12,202 nucleotides of DNA from an uncultured Eubacteriales bacterium (GCA_900551495.1 URWG01000046.1:1-12202); one strand, 5' to 3'; shown: positions 6,046-12,202, counted from the stretch's first letter. The notes: generated by a model not told the origin, from the sequence alone. Numbers and translations: made by a program.

Positions 6046-6075
6046 AACAGCGTGCCGATTTTTCGGCACGCTGTT
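6046..6075. terminator. Bidirectional terminator between convergent acyltransferase and sensor kinase genes
   Basis: AACAGCGTGCCGA (6046-6058) pairs perfectly over 13 bp with TCGGCACGCTGTT (6063-6075) around a TTTT loop. The plus strand continues with TTGTTTATT; the minus strand continues with a T-rich stretch (ATCTTATACTTTTT). It lies 12 bases after the acyltransferase stop and just beyond the kinase stop, so it serves both. The stem core CAGCGTGCCGA also occurs in the hairpin at 4028-4059. Confidence 0.88.
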
Positions 6076-6078
6076 TGT

Positions 6079-7065
6079 TTATTCGGCGATCGTCTGCTTC
6101 TGCGAGAGGTCAAGTCGTATTGTCGTGCCTTTTCCCGTTGCGGAGGTCGCGGACAGCTCGATGCCGAGATTTTTGCAGATTCGATTGCAAAGATACAGTC
6201 CGATGCCCGTAGCGTGACAGTCGCGGCGACCGTTATAGCCGGTGTAGCCCATTTCAAACACGCGGGGCAGGTCCTCTGCCGCAATCCCGATACCGGAATC
6301 CGCAATACAGAGCGTTTTTCCGTCGAGATAAATCCGAACGCCGCCCTCCTGCGTATATTTCAGCGCATTTGACAGAAGCTGATCGAGCACGAAGCCCAGC
6401 CATTTTTCGTCCGTTACAAGCTGCAATTCCACAGGGGAATAGGCGAGCTTGAGCCGCTTTCCGATAAATTCCGACGCGAATTTTTTTACCGAGCGGCGGA
6501 TGACCGCATCCATGGAGCAGGTGCGGAACACATAATCACTCGTGGTCGAGTCAAGGCGCAGGTAGGCGAGCACCATTTCCACATACTGCTCGATGCGAAG
6601 CAGCTCCATGGACAGCTTTCGCGACAGCGCGGAATCCTCCCCCTGAAGCGTCAGCCGCATGGAGGCGATCGGCGTCTTGATTTGATGGACCCAAACAGTA
6701 TAGTATTCCATCATGTCGCGGTATCGGGTCGAGGCTGCGCTCTGCTGAGCAAGCATCTGTTCCCGCAGCGCTGCAAGCAGGTGCTGACAGTCCTCCTCCG
6801 CGACCGTCTCCGGCCTCGGCAGCTCGGAAAGCAGGAGAGTGCAGCTCTGCTCCATTGCCGCAAGCTGCCGATGCTTTGCGCGGACGCGGAAAAAATCCGC
6901 AGCCATGCAGCAAAGTCCGAGCAAAGCGCACAGGAGCGCGGGATACAGCACCGCTTGCAGCGGCAGACGGTACAGGAAAAAGCAGAACGCAAATATGGCG
7001 CAAAACAGTAAAAACAGCAGCGCGGCACGACGGTGCCCACGCAGATACGAACGCAGCAGCTTCAT
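6079..7065 (-). CDS. BceS/GraS-type intramembrane-sensing histidine kinase
   Basis: Membrane sensor kinase, expected to phosphorylate the response regulator encoded just upstream. Of 328 residues, two close membrane helices span about 14-31 and 37-58 with almost no loop between them, so no extracellular sensor domain exists. This is the intramembrane-sensing layout that in Firmicutes usually responds to cell-wall antibiotics or cationic peptides through a BceAB-type transporter. Catalytic motifs are complete: H-box YYTVWVHQIKTPIASMRL with His127, N-box LSNALKYT (231-238), G1 DSGIGI (256-261), F-box FEMGYTGYNG (270-279) and G2 ATGIGLYL (285-292). The ATG at 7065 overlaps the regulator's TGA (ATGA), giving translational coupling. 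No ABC transporter gene is adjacent in this window. Confidence 0.93.
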   Translation of the reverse strand: MKLLRSYLRGHRRAALLFLLFCAIFAFCFFLYRLPLQAVLYPALLCALLGLCCMAADFFRVRAKHRQLAAMEQSCTLLLSELPRPETVAEEDCQHLLAALREQMLAQQSAASTRYRDMMEYYTVWVHQIKTPIASMRLTLQGEDSALSRKLSMELLRIEQYVEMVLAYLRLDSTTSDYVFRTCSMDAVIRRSVKKFASEFIGKRLKLAYSPVELQLVTDEKWLGFVLDQLLSNALKYTQEGGVRIYLDGKTLCIADSGIGIAAEDLPRVFEMGYTGYNGRRDCHATGIGLYLCNRICKNLGIELSATSATGKGTTIRLDLSQKQTIAE

Positions 7066-7751
7066 ATGTCCTCCGTATCTGCGGAAAGCGTGTAGCCCAA
7101 ACCGACCCGCGTTTGAATAAAGCCGTCCAGCCCCACAGCGTCGAGCTTTCGGCGGAGGCGGTTGATGTTGACGGTCAGCGTGTTCTCGTCAATAAAGACA
7201 TCCGTCTCCCAAAGGCGCTCCATCAGGCGCTCCCGACTGACGATGTGTCCCTTGTTTTCCATCAGACAGTGCACGATACGGTACTCGTTCTTCGACAACG
7301 GAACGCGCTGATTATTATAGGTCAGCGTATTCGCGCCGACATCGAGCAGCGCGCCGCGATGCTCCAAAACGGAGCGCTCGGTTGAAAAGGCATAGCTGCG
7401 GCGAAACAGCGCCTGTATTTTTGCCATCAGAATACTGAGGTCAAAGGGCTTCGCGATAAAATCGTCCGCGCCCAGGCTCAGCGCCATCACGATATTCATG
7501 TTATCGGCAGCGGAGGAGAGGAAAATGATCGGAACATTGGAGATCTTGCGAATCTCCGTACACCAGTGATAGCCGTCGAAAAACGGCAACGTGATGTCCA
7601 ACAGGACAAGCTGTGGCTGGACTGCCTTGAATTCCGACATAACATCATGAAAATCCCGCACTGTATGCGGATTCAGCTCCCATTGCCGCGCGTGTGACGC
7701 GATTGCCTCCGCAATGCCGGCATCGTCCTCAACGATCAGCAGTTGATACAT
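7062..7751 (-). CDS. OmpR/PhoB-family response regulator (BceR-like)
   Basis: DNA-binding regulator paired with the downstream kinase. The receiver domain (about 1-117) has acidic Asp9/Asp10, phospho-acceptor Asp52 in LVLLDITLPFFDG, Ser79 or Ser80 and Lys101 (KPF). The C-terminal winged helix (about 125-225) has NEYRIVHCLMENKG and the family's RLRRKL and VGLGYTL stretches. The 229-residue length is typical. ATG 7751 is chosen because it opens the canonical MYQLLIVEDD and has AAAGGAGG upstream; a longer frame starting at 7790 adds 13 residues that include the ribosome binding site and run into the promoter, so it is rejected. It is divergent from a thioredoxin-reductase-like gene with a shared 103-bp intergenic region. 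The regulon is unknown. Confidence 0.94.
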   Translation of the reverse strand: MYQLLIVEDDAGIAEAIASHARQWELNPHTVRDFHDVMSEFKAVQPQLVLLDITLPFFDGYHWCTEIRKISNVPIIFLSSAADNMNIVMALSLGADDFIAKPFDLSILMAKIQALFRRSYAFSTERSVLEHRGALLDVGANTLTYNNQRVPLSKNEYRIVHCLMENKGHIVSRERLMERLWETDVFIDENTLTVNINRLRRKLDAVGLDGFIQTRVGLGYTLSADTEDI

Positions 7752-7773
7752 CCCGACCCCTCCTTTCGCAGCC

Positions 7774-7802
7774 ATTATACCATACGGCATTATTTATTTC
7801 CA
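7774..7802 (-). promoter_or_regulatory. Promoter of the two-component operon
   Basis: On the minus strand a perfect TATAAT (7774-7779) with TGG before it (extended -10) is preceded at 17 bases by TGGAAA (7797-7802), a four-of-six -35 match. It lies 22 bases upstream of the regulator ATG at 7751, leaving a short leader that is mostly ribosome binding site. No clear promoter for the divergent flavoprotein gene could be picked out in the same intergenic region. Confidence 0.65.
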
Positions 7803-7854
7803 GCCTCGATTTTTTGTGCGTCACTCGGAAATACTAATCACGAGGTGATGGACT

Positions 7855-8760
7855 TTGTGGGAGGTTGCGATTGTCGGCGGCGGTGCGGCAGGGTGCAGTG
7901 CGGCGATTTACTGCGGACGCTTCGGACTGAAAACGCTGCTGCTTGACCGTGGCGTCGGAGACGGACAACTCGAGCAGGCGGCGGAGATCATGAACTATCC
8001 CGCGCTGCTCTCGATTAAGGGAAGCGAGCTTTGTGAGCTGCTTCGGATACAGGCGCGGCAGAGCGGGGCGGTGCTTCAAAATGCGGAGCTGCGGTCTGTT
8101 CGGCTCGACGGGGAGATCAAGCGCCTCGATACGGCGGACGGTACGGTCGAGAGCCGCACGGTGATCTTGTCAACCGGCGCACGTCCGCGCCGCTTGGGAG
8201 CGGAAGGGGAGGCGGCGCTCATCGGGCGCGGGGTCAGCTACTGCGCGACGTGTGACGCGCCGCTGTATCGCGGTAAGACCGTTGCGGTCGTCGGCGGCGG
8301 AAACAGCGCTGTTTCGGAGGCGCTGCACCTTTCGCGGCTCTGCAAAGAGGTACACCTGCTGTTCCGCCGCCCGATGCTTCGGGTCGCCGAGAAGGAGCAA
8401 GCCGCATTGAATGCGCGGGAAAACATTCTACCGCATCCCGAGGCGCAGATCACTGCGCTTTTGGGTGAGGAGCGGCTGCACGGCGTGCGTCTCAGCAACG
8501 GCACGGAGCTTGCGCTGAACGGCTTGTTTGTTGCCGTCGGGCGCGAGCCTGAGAGCGCACTGTTTCGGACACAGCTTGCCTGTGACCCGTCGGGCGGTAT
8601 TCTTACGGACGACGAGATGCAGACCGCGCTGCCCGGGGTGTTTGCCGCCGGTGACGTGCGGCGGAAAGCCGTTCGGCAGATCGTCACTGCCGCTGCGGAC
8701 GGTGCGATTGCCGCCTGCTCCGCAGAAAAATATATAAGGCACCTCGGTCAAACCGAATGA
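7855..8760 (+). CDS. Thioredoxin-reductase-like FAD/NAD(P)H disulfide oxidoreductase (TTG start)
   Basis: Flavoprotein of the low-molecular-weight thioredoxin reductase family, passing electrons from NAD(P)H through FAD to a CxxC disulfide and on to thioredoxin or a similar partner. In 301 residues: FAD-binding GGGAAG (8-13), GQLEQAAEIMNYP (37-49), redox pair CATC (Cys130, Cys133), pyridine-nucleotide loop VVGGGNSAV (145-153), FRRPMLR (170-176) whose arginines favour NADPH, and C-terminal FAD motif GVFAAGDVRRKAVRQI (261-276). All catalytic parts are present. TTG at 7855 is the only sensible start: GAGGTGAT lies five bases upstream, and an earlier ATG at 7848 is in another frame. No thioredoxin gene is nearby. 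Divergence from the two-component operon may mean shared control. Confidence 0.9.
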   Translation: MWEVAIVGGGAAGCSAAIYCGRFGLKTLLLDRGVGDGQLEQAAEIMNYPALLSIKGSELCELLRIQARQSGAVLQNAELRSVRLDGEIKRLDTADGTVESRTVILSTGARPRRLGAEGEAALIGRGVSYCATCDAPLYRGKTVAVVGGGNSAVSEALHLSRLCKEVHLLFRRPMLRVAEKEQAALNARENILPHPEAQITALLGEERLHGVRLSNGTELALNGLFVAVGREPESALFRTQLACDPSGGILTDDEMQTALPGVFAAGDVRRKAVRQIVTAAADGAIAACSAEKYIRHLGQTE

Positions 8761-8781
8761 CGCTTTTTCTGCAATCGAAAA

Positions 8782-8825
8782 CCGCCTCTGCTTCCGACGC
8801 TCGGAAGCGGAGGCGGCTGTTTTTT
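8782..8825. terminator. Strong bidirectional terminator between flavoprotein and epimerase genes
   Basis: A 16-bp stem (8782-8797 with 8801-8816, one G-T pair, loop CGC) is followed on the plus strand by CTG and six T (8820-8825). On the minus strand it is followed by TTTTCGATTGC. It lies 21 bases past the flavoprotein stop and abuts the end of the convergent epimerase gene. Confidence 0.9.
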
Positions 8826-8827
8826 GT

Positions 8828-9478
8828 TTATGCCTTCACCTCGCGGACGAAGGCTGCGGGGTCGGCGGCTTTGAAGTAGCCGCTGCCGGCGACGAGGACA
8901 TTTGCACCGTTTGCGCGGCAGATTTTGGCGGTGTTGACGTTGATCCCGCCGTCAACCTCCAGCTCGCACGTGGGATTCTGCGCGTCAATATAGGCGCGGA
9001 CCTGTCGGAGCTTCGGCATCATATCCTCCATGAACGACTGTCCGCCGAAGCCCGGCTCGACCGTCATGACCAAAATCAGATCACAGTAGGGGAGAAAGGG
9101 AAGCACCGCCTCGGCGGGAGTCTTCGGCTTGATGGAGATTGCGGGCTTTACGCCGTGCGCGCGGATTTTATTCAGGGCTTCCAGCGTATTTGCCTCGGTA
9201 TCGGCTTCGACATGAACCGTCAGAAGATCGCTTCCCGCCTTGCAGAACTCGTCCACATAGCGCAGCGGGCGATCGATCATCAGATGCACGTCCAGCGGAA
9301 GCTCGGTAATACGGCGGATGGCTGCGACAACGGGAATACCGATGGTAATATTCGGCACAAAGATACCGTCCATCACGTCAACATGAACATAATCGACGCC
9401 GGCGGGTGCGAGTGCGCGGATGTCGCGCTCGAGATTCACAAAATCGGCGGAGAGAATTGAGGGAGCGACCTTCACCAT
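8828..9478 (-). CDS. rpe: Ribulose-phosphate 3-epimerase
   Basis: Interconverts ribulose 5-phosphate and xylulose 5-phosphate in the cytoplasmic pentose phosphate pathway. The 216-residue TIM-barrel protein is full length. VAPSILSADF (4-13), VHVDVMDGIFVPN (31-43, His32 and catalytic Asp34), DVHLM (63-67, His65), TVEPGFGGQSF (139-149) and EVDGGIN (174-180, catalytic Asp176) are all classic. The ATG at 9478 has GGAGG six bases upstream and gives the canonical N-terminus; a longer in-frame extension to 9673 would add 65 unrelated residues over the divergent cysteine-rich gene, so it is rejected. It is transcribed alone here, whereas Firmicute rpe is often next to rsgA and prkC. A TATAGT (about 9498-9503) may be its -10, but no good -35 is seen. 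Confidence 0.96.
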   Translation of the reverse strand: MVKVAPSILSADFVNLERDIRALAPAGVDYVHVDVMDGIFVPNITIGIPVVAAIRRITELPLDVHLMIDRPLRYVDEFCKAGSDLLTVHVEADTEANTLEALNKIRAHGVKPAISIKPKTPAEAVLPFLPYCDLILVMTVEPGFGGQSFMEDMMPKLRQVRAYIDAQNPTCELEVDGGINVNTAKICRANGANVLVAGSGYFKAADPAAFVREVKA

Positions 9479-9624
9479 GGGATACCTCCAAAGCATACTA
9501 TAGATTGCAGCCTGCGGAACTCCGATCCACGCGAAGCGGCTGCGAGCTTGACATTTTTTACCTTTTATAAGCGCTGAAAAACGGCGCACACTATCTCCGA
9601 CATCAAAAAAAGGAGGTAACAGAC

Positions 9625-9795
9625 ATGAGCTGTCATTGCAATCCGAACCGTTCCATTCAGTGCACCGTTGCACAGTGCAAGCACCACTGCGGAGACGAGA
9701 ACTACTGCTCGCTCGACACCATCATGGTCGGCACGCACGAAGCGGACCCGACCGTGAAGCAGTGCACCGACTGTATGTCCTTCGACAGAAAGTAA
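9625..9795 (+). CDS. Small cysteine-rich DUF1540 protein
   Basis: This 56-residue protein is below usual length cut-offs, but it has a near-perfect AGGAGGT (9611-9617) seven bases before its ATG. Its cysteine pattern is that of DUF1540: Cys3, Cys5, Cys13, Cys18, Cys22, Cys28, then CTDC (47-50), with IQCTVAQCKHHCG and QCTDCMSFD as the recognisable blocks. Eight cysteines plus several histidines suggest metal binding, but no function is established that I know of. It is divergent from the epimerase gene across about 145 bases. A perfect TTGACA (9548-9553) lies upstream, but no -10 is correctly spaced, so the promoter is unclear. A foldback repeat and a plus-strand terminator follow it. Confidence 0.9.
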   Translation: MSCHCNPNRSIQCTVAQCKHHCGDENYCSLDTIMVGTHEADPTVKQCTDCMSFDRK

Positions 9796-9824
9796 TTACC
9801 GAGAACGGTCAAAAGAACCGAGTA

Positions 9825-9954
9825 TGTCATTGCGAGACCCCGAAGGGGTCGTGGCAATCTTGCGGAATAATTCCGAATCACGGATAACATTTGGCAAATT
9901 CGGAATATTTGGCACGAGATTCCCGCGTCCGGCTTCGTCCGTTTCGAAATGACA
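9825..9954. repeat. 130-bp palindromic foldback repeat (MITE-like) with TGTCATT ends
   Basis: The element begins TGTCATTGCGAGAC and ends GTTTCGAAATGACA, imperfect inverted ends (12 of 14 match). Inner inverted pieces are ATTCCGAAT (9870-9878) and ATTCGGAAT (9898-9906), and CAATCT near the left is matched by AGATTC near the right. The two halves, 54 and 57 bases, are thus diverged inverted copies of one unit. The left half carries CCCC-GAA-GGGG (9838-9848). Units starting TGTCATTGCGAG are common dispersed intergenic repeats in bacteria. No gene lies inside. Confidence 0.75.
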
Positions 9955-9976
9955 GCATGGATCGTTGACATGTTGC

Positions 9977-10009
9977 AGAGGCTGCGCGGCTACGCAGCCT
10001 CTATTTTTT
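9977..10009 (+). terminator. Terminator downstream of the DUF1540 gene and repeat
   Basis: AGAGGCTGCG (9977-9986) pairs perfectly with CGCAGCCTCT (9993-10002) around a six-base loop and is followed by ATTTTTT. The T-tract is on the plus side only and overlaps the last codons of the convergent YihY-type gene. It therefore ends plus-strand transcripts from the DUF1540 gene, 180 bases upstream. Confidence 0.85.
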
Positions 10010-10828
10010 CCTTCGTTCAATCAGGAGATTGACCACACTGCCGTAAAACAGAATGGAAATGCACACAAAAAGCCACAGCATTCCGAATGTAACGATGGAA
10101 AGGCTGCCGTAAAGCACGGACTTGTTGCTGATATTTTTGGCATAAACGGAGTAAATCTGCGTAAACAGCAGCCAGCCGGTCGCCGCGACCGCAGCGCCGG
10201 GGAGAGCGGCAGTCGGCTTGAGCTTTCGGTTGGGAAAAACGCAGAACATCGCCGTGAAGAGAAATGTCAGAAGGACAAACAGAATCAGACCGCGAAACTG
10301 CACCACATTACCGAGGAAGCGCAGAACCGGAATTTCGTGATTTGCACAGAAAGCAGCGATGTCCCTGCCGAAGCCGTGAATGACCAGCGTCAGCACCAGC
10401 GCGGCAATGAACAGTAGCATATACATCATGCAGACAAGGCGGCGACGGAGGTAGCTTCGGTTCTCGCGCAGACCGTAGATTGCATTCAGTCCGAGCTGGA
10501 TGCAGTAAACGCCGCTGGAGGATGACCATATCGCAAAAACGGCGGAGACAGAGAGAAGAATTCCCGAGCTGTTGGCGCTGAGGTCGTGAATGATGCGCTC
10601 TAAAAGAGGCGTGAGTACATCGGGGACAAGTCCCCGCGACAGCTCCAAAAGATCCTCTCCCGTGTAGCCGATCAGCGGCACGAGGCAGACGATCAGCATG
10701 ACCGTCGGCAGCAGGGAAAGGATCATATAAAACGTGGCGTTTGCGGCGTACAGGGGGACGTGAAACGAGGCGATCCACTGTGCAAAGCGGCGGAGCTTCC
10801 GCCCTTGAATACGGAAAAATCCCTTCAT
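10001..10828 (-). CDS. YihY/BrkB-family integral membrane protein
   Basis: Inner-membrane protein of the YihY (BrkB, formerly mislabelled RNase BN) family, whose molecular role is not settled. Of 275 residues, hydrophobic segments lie at about 29-52, 87-108 (with the family's small-residue run IWSSSSGVYCI), 132-152, 176-198, 206-228 and 240-265, giving six helices. The N-terminal AANATFYMILSLLPTVML is the family's most recognisable stretch, as is the C-terminal GSLSIVTFGMLWLFVC. It ends in a basic tail ERRKK. The ATG at 10828 follows GGAGAGGAGG at a short spacing, so the start is firm. It has its own near-consensus promoter, which overlaps that of the divergent sugar isomerase gene. Confidence 0.92.
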   Translation of the reverse strand: MKGFFRIQGRKLRRFAQWIASFHVPLYAANATFYMILSLLPTVMLIVCLVPLIGYTGEDLLELSRGLVPDVLTPLLERIIHDLSANSSGILLSVSAVFAIWSSSSGVYCIQLGLNAIYGLRENRSYLRRRLVCMMYMLLFIAALVLTLVIHGFGRDIAAFCANHEIPVLRFLGNVVQFRGLILFVLLTFLFTAMFCVFPNRKLKPTAALPGAAVAATGWLLFTQIYSVYAKNISNKSVLYGSLSIVTFGMLWLFVCISILFYGSVVNLLIERRKK

Positions 10829-10846
10829 GCGCCCTCCTCTCCGAAA

Positions 10847-10875
10847 TTGACAAACTCTCAGAATAATGATATACT
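10847..10875 (+). promoter_or_regulatory. Near-consensus promoter of the sugar isomerase/epimerase gene
   Basis: Perfect TTGACA (10847-10852), 17-base spacer, TATACT (10870-10875), with TGA immediately before the -10 box (extended -10). It lies 56 bases upstream of the ATG at 10932. Its -10 box overlaps by two bases the -10 box of the opposing promoter, so RNA polymerase cannot occupy both at once. Confidence 0.85.
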
Positions 10876-10894
10876 AATTGGATGAAATTGTCAA
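10866..10894 (-). promoter_or_regulatory. Near-consensus promoter of the YihY-family gene
   Basis: On the minus strand, perfect TTGACA (10889-10894), a 17-base spacer and TATCAT (10866-10871). It lies 37 bases upstream of the ATG at 10828. The two opposing -35 boxes form an inverted repeat (TTGACAA / TTGTCAA) around the shared -10 region. Confidence 0.83.
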
Positions 10895-10931
10895 GCGAAT
10901 TTGCCGCCCGACAGATGCAGGAGAAAGAGCG

Positions 10932-11828
10932 ATGTATCAAAGAATCACAACATCCATGGCAAGCTTTTGCCGCAACAGACCGCCCGAGGAGGCAATGCGT
11001 ATGGTTGCCGAGGCGGGCTTCGAGGGCTTGGATTTCCCGCTGAGCGTGTACGCCGACGGATACGGCGCACCTCTGACGGGCGACAATTGGCGTCGCTGGG
11101 CGATCGAGACGGCAGCCTGCGCCGAGCGGTTGGGGCTTCCCGTCGTACAGGCGCACGCGCCTTGGGGTCAGTCCATCGGCGACAGCTTCCGCTATGAAGC
11201 GCCGTGGGATATTTTCGAGCGCGTCATGGAGGCTTGCCATATCCTCGGGTGCCGCAATCTGATTTTCCATCCGCTGCGCCAGCCCGATCGGGTGGACAGC
11301 ACGGCAATGCGGCAGCGCATTCATGATTATAATGTGCGCTGGTTCCACGATCTGCTTCCGTGGGCGGAGCGGTACGATATTGTCATCAATTTGGAAAATA
11401 CCTTCGACTCGCACCATGTGCAGCACCCGAGCGACCCGCCGTACCCCTATACCCGTGCCGAGGACATACTTGCCCTGCAGCGCGACATCGGCAGCAGCCG
11501 CGTTATGCTTTGTCTTGATACGGGTCATGCCAATATCGAGGCGCAGGATGTGCCCGCAATGATCCGCGCCTATCGCGGCGAGCTTGCAACGGTGCATCTG
11601 AACGATAATTACGGGCGGATCGGACCGATCTACGAGGATCTGCATCTTTATCCGGGCAGCGGGCTGCTCGACTGGTCGGCGATTTTTTCGGCGCTGCGGG
11701 AGATCGGCTTCTCCGGCGCGTATAATATGGAGCCGATCGCCGCGCTGAAGCGCCAGCCAGATGAACTTCGACGTATTTCCCTCCGTGCCGCCGCAACTAT
11801 TCTGCGTAGTCTCGCGGAAAAAATGTAA
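10932..11828 (+). CDS. Sugar phosphate isomerase/epimerase (xylose-isomerase-like TIM barrel)
   Basis: Member of the AP endonuclease 2 / xylose-isomerase-like superfamily; such proteins are metal-dependent sugar or polyol isomerases and epimerases, and the exact substrate cannot be read from the sequence. In 298 residues, candidate metal and active-site residues include His75 (QAHAPWG), His113 (IFHPL), Glu155 (NLENT), Asp196 and His199 (CLDTGHAN), His222 (VHLNDN), His238 (DLHLYPGSGLLDW) and Glu267 (YNMEP). That set is complete for a working site. ATG 10932 is chosen for the AGGAG eight bases upstream; an 18-residue longer frame from 10878 would begin inside the promoter and is rejected. It is a single-gene unit, divergent from the YihY-type gene. 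DNA repair endonuclease IV is a less likely reading because size and motifs fit the sugar isomerase branch. Confidence 0.88.
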   Translation: MYQRITTSMASFCRNRPPEEAMRMVAEAGFEGLDFPLSVYADGYGAPLTGDNWRRWAIETAACAERLGLPVVQAHAPWGQSIGDSFRYEAPWDIFERVMEACHILGCRNLIFHPLRQPDRVDSTAMRQRIHDYNVRWFHDLLPWAERYDIVINLENTFDSHHVQHPSDPPYPYTRAEDILALQRDIGSSRVMLCLDTGHANIEAQDVPAMIRAYRGELATVHLNDNYGRIGPIYEDLHLYPGSGLLDWSAIFSALREIGFSGAYNMEPIAALKRQPDELRRISLRAAATILRSLAEKM

Positions 11829-11836
11829 ATTAAATA

Positions 11837-11868
11837 TGTAGGGGGCGTCGAGGACGCCGCCCCCTACA
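11837..11868. repeat. GC-rich palindrome after the isomerase gene (REP-like or terminator)
   Basis: TGTAGGGGGCG (11837-11847) pairs perfectly with CGCCCCCTACA (11858-11868), and inside it GGCGTC can alternatively pair with GACGCC (11844-11849 with 11853-11858). No T-tract follows on the plus strand; on the minus strand it is followed by a T-rich stretch (TATTTAATTTACA). It begins eight bases after the isomerase stop. It resembles a dispersed extragenic palindrome at least as much as a terminator. Confidence 0.6.
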
Positions 11869-12202
11869 GACCGTTGAATGATAAATCTACCGTTCGCTGA
11901 CTGAGGGGTTGCCGCCCGCTTGGTAATTTGTTAAAAAGTGCCAAACGGTTTTTAAGTTTGCTTTGTCATTTTTAGGCGAATTATGCAAACGAGAAGCTTG
12001 TCGGATTGAGCGCATTATCCAAAATCAGCAGCAGATTTATCAGAAACCATGTAATTGTTGCACGTTACAGTCTAATTTCATAAAATGACTTGATATTCCA
12101 TATTGCTTCTGATAGCATGTAATCGTATTAAATCGGCTCGCAACCCCAATATCTTGTGAATGAGTCTGCGTCAAAGCGGGCTTTTCATTTCCCCGCACAA
12201 CG
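11869..12202. other. AT-richer stretch without a convincing gene
   Basis: About 330 bases, visibly lower in GC than the genes. An interrupted inverted repeat, TTAAAAA/TTTTTAA with CC/GG inside (11931-11955), lies near its left end. A plus-strand promoter-like pair (TTGATA 12090-12095, 17 bases, TAGCAT 12113-12118 with TGA before it) could serve a gene beyond the right edge. A 53-codon open frame on the minus strand enters from the right edge and stops at 12040, and a plus-strand ATG at 12160 is open to the edge but has no ribosome binding site. Neither is supported well enough to call. Confidence 0.4.

Noticed and set aside
9548..9571. Promoter for the DUF1540 gene from TTGACA and TATAAG
   Set aside because: Spacing is only 12 bases; no -10 is found at 16-18 bases.
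9479..9673. N-terminal extension of ribulose-phosphate 3-epimerase
   Set aside because: The extension overlaps the divergent DUF1540 gene, and ATG 9478 has a proper ribosome binding site and the canonical first residues.
10308..11645. Minus-strand open frame of 445 codons opposite the isomerase gene
   Set aside because: Crosses both overlapping promoters and antisense of two recognised genes; no coherent domain.
12040..12201. 53-codon minus-strand open frame entering from the right edge
   Set aside because: Too short and without a recognisable motif; could be a real C-terminus, but nothing in view supports it.
1..12202. CRISPR array, complete insertion sequence or prophage genes
   Set aside because: No regularly spaced direct repeats, transposase, integrase or phage structural protein motifs were seen on either strand.

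Overview
The window reads as chromosomal DNA from a GC-rich, gut-type Firmicute of the class Clostridia, probably near Oscillospiraceae/Ruminococcaceae. The evidence is a diphosphate-type phosphofructokinase, a Bce-type two-component system without a large sensor domain, a DUF1540 protein, a CpsC/CpsD/CpsB-type kinase module, strong AGGAGG ribosome binding sites and sigma-A-type promoters with TG extensions. The family-level placement is inference. Genes alternate strands often and most sit in one- to three-gene units separated by strong hairpins.

Left part (1-3805): the 5' three quarters of a 6-phosphofructokinase gene runs off the left edge on the minus strand. Divergent from it is a compact plus-strand cassette: a Wzz/CpsC-type chain-length regulator, a CpsD-type tyrosine autokinase and a CpsB-type PHP phosphatase, followed by a small four-helix membrane protein. 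The cassette holds the control proteins for surface polysaccharide export, but no glycosyltransferase, flippase or polymerase gene is present.

Middle (3805-6080): a roughly 280-bp noncoding stretch is packed with stem-loops. It is followed by a minus-strand Nudix hydrolase (MutT-like) lying downstream of a tRNA-Val(CAC) gene and the tRNA's terminator. A plus-strand PlsC-like acyltransferase with an unusual C-terminal zinc ribbon and extra domain comes next. Its terminator is shared with the convergent two-component system.

6079-8825: an overlapping response regulator/histidine kinase pair of the BceRS/GraRS kind (minus strand) has no BceAB transporter beside it. It is divergent from a thioredoxin-reductase-like flavoprotein that starts at TTG.

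8828-11868: ribulose-phosphate 3-epimerase (minus), a 56-residue cysteine-rich DUF1540 protein that is easily overlooked, a 130-bp palindromic MITE-like repeat with TGTCATT ends, a YihY-type membrane protein (minus), and a divergent TIM-barrel sugar isomerase/epimerase. The last two genes are driven by two near-consensus promoters whose -10 boxes physically overlap. The last 330 bp is more AT-rich and holds no convincing gene.

Most genes are ordinary housekeeping. The points most worth a second look are the multi-hairpin region at 3865-4090, the foldback repeat at 9825-9954, the acyltransferase-zinc-ribbon fusion, the overlapping divergent promoters near 10870 and the stand-alone CpsC-D-B cassette. 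No complete new defence or biosynthetic system is visible.
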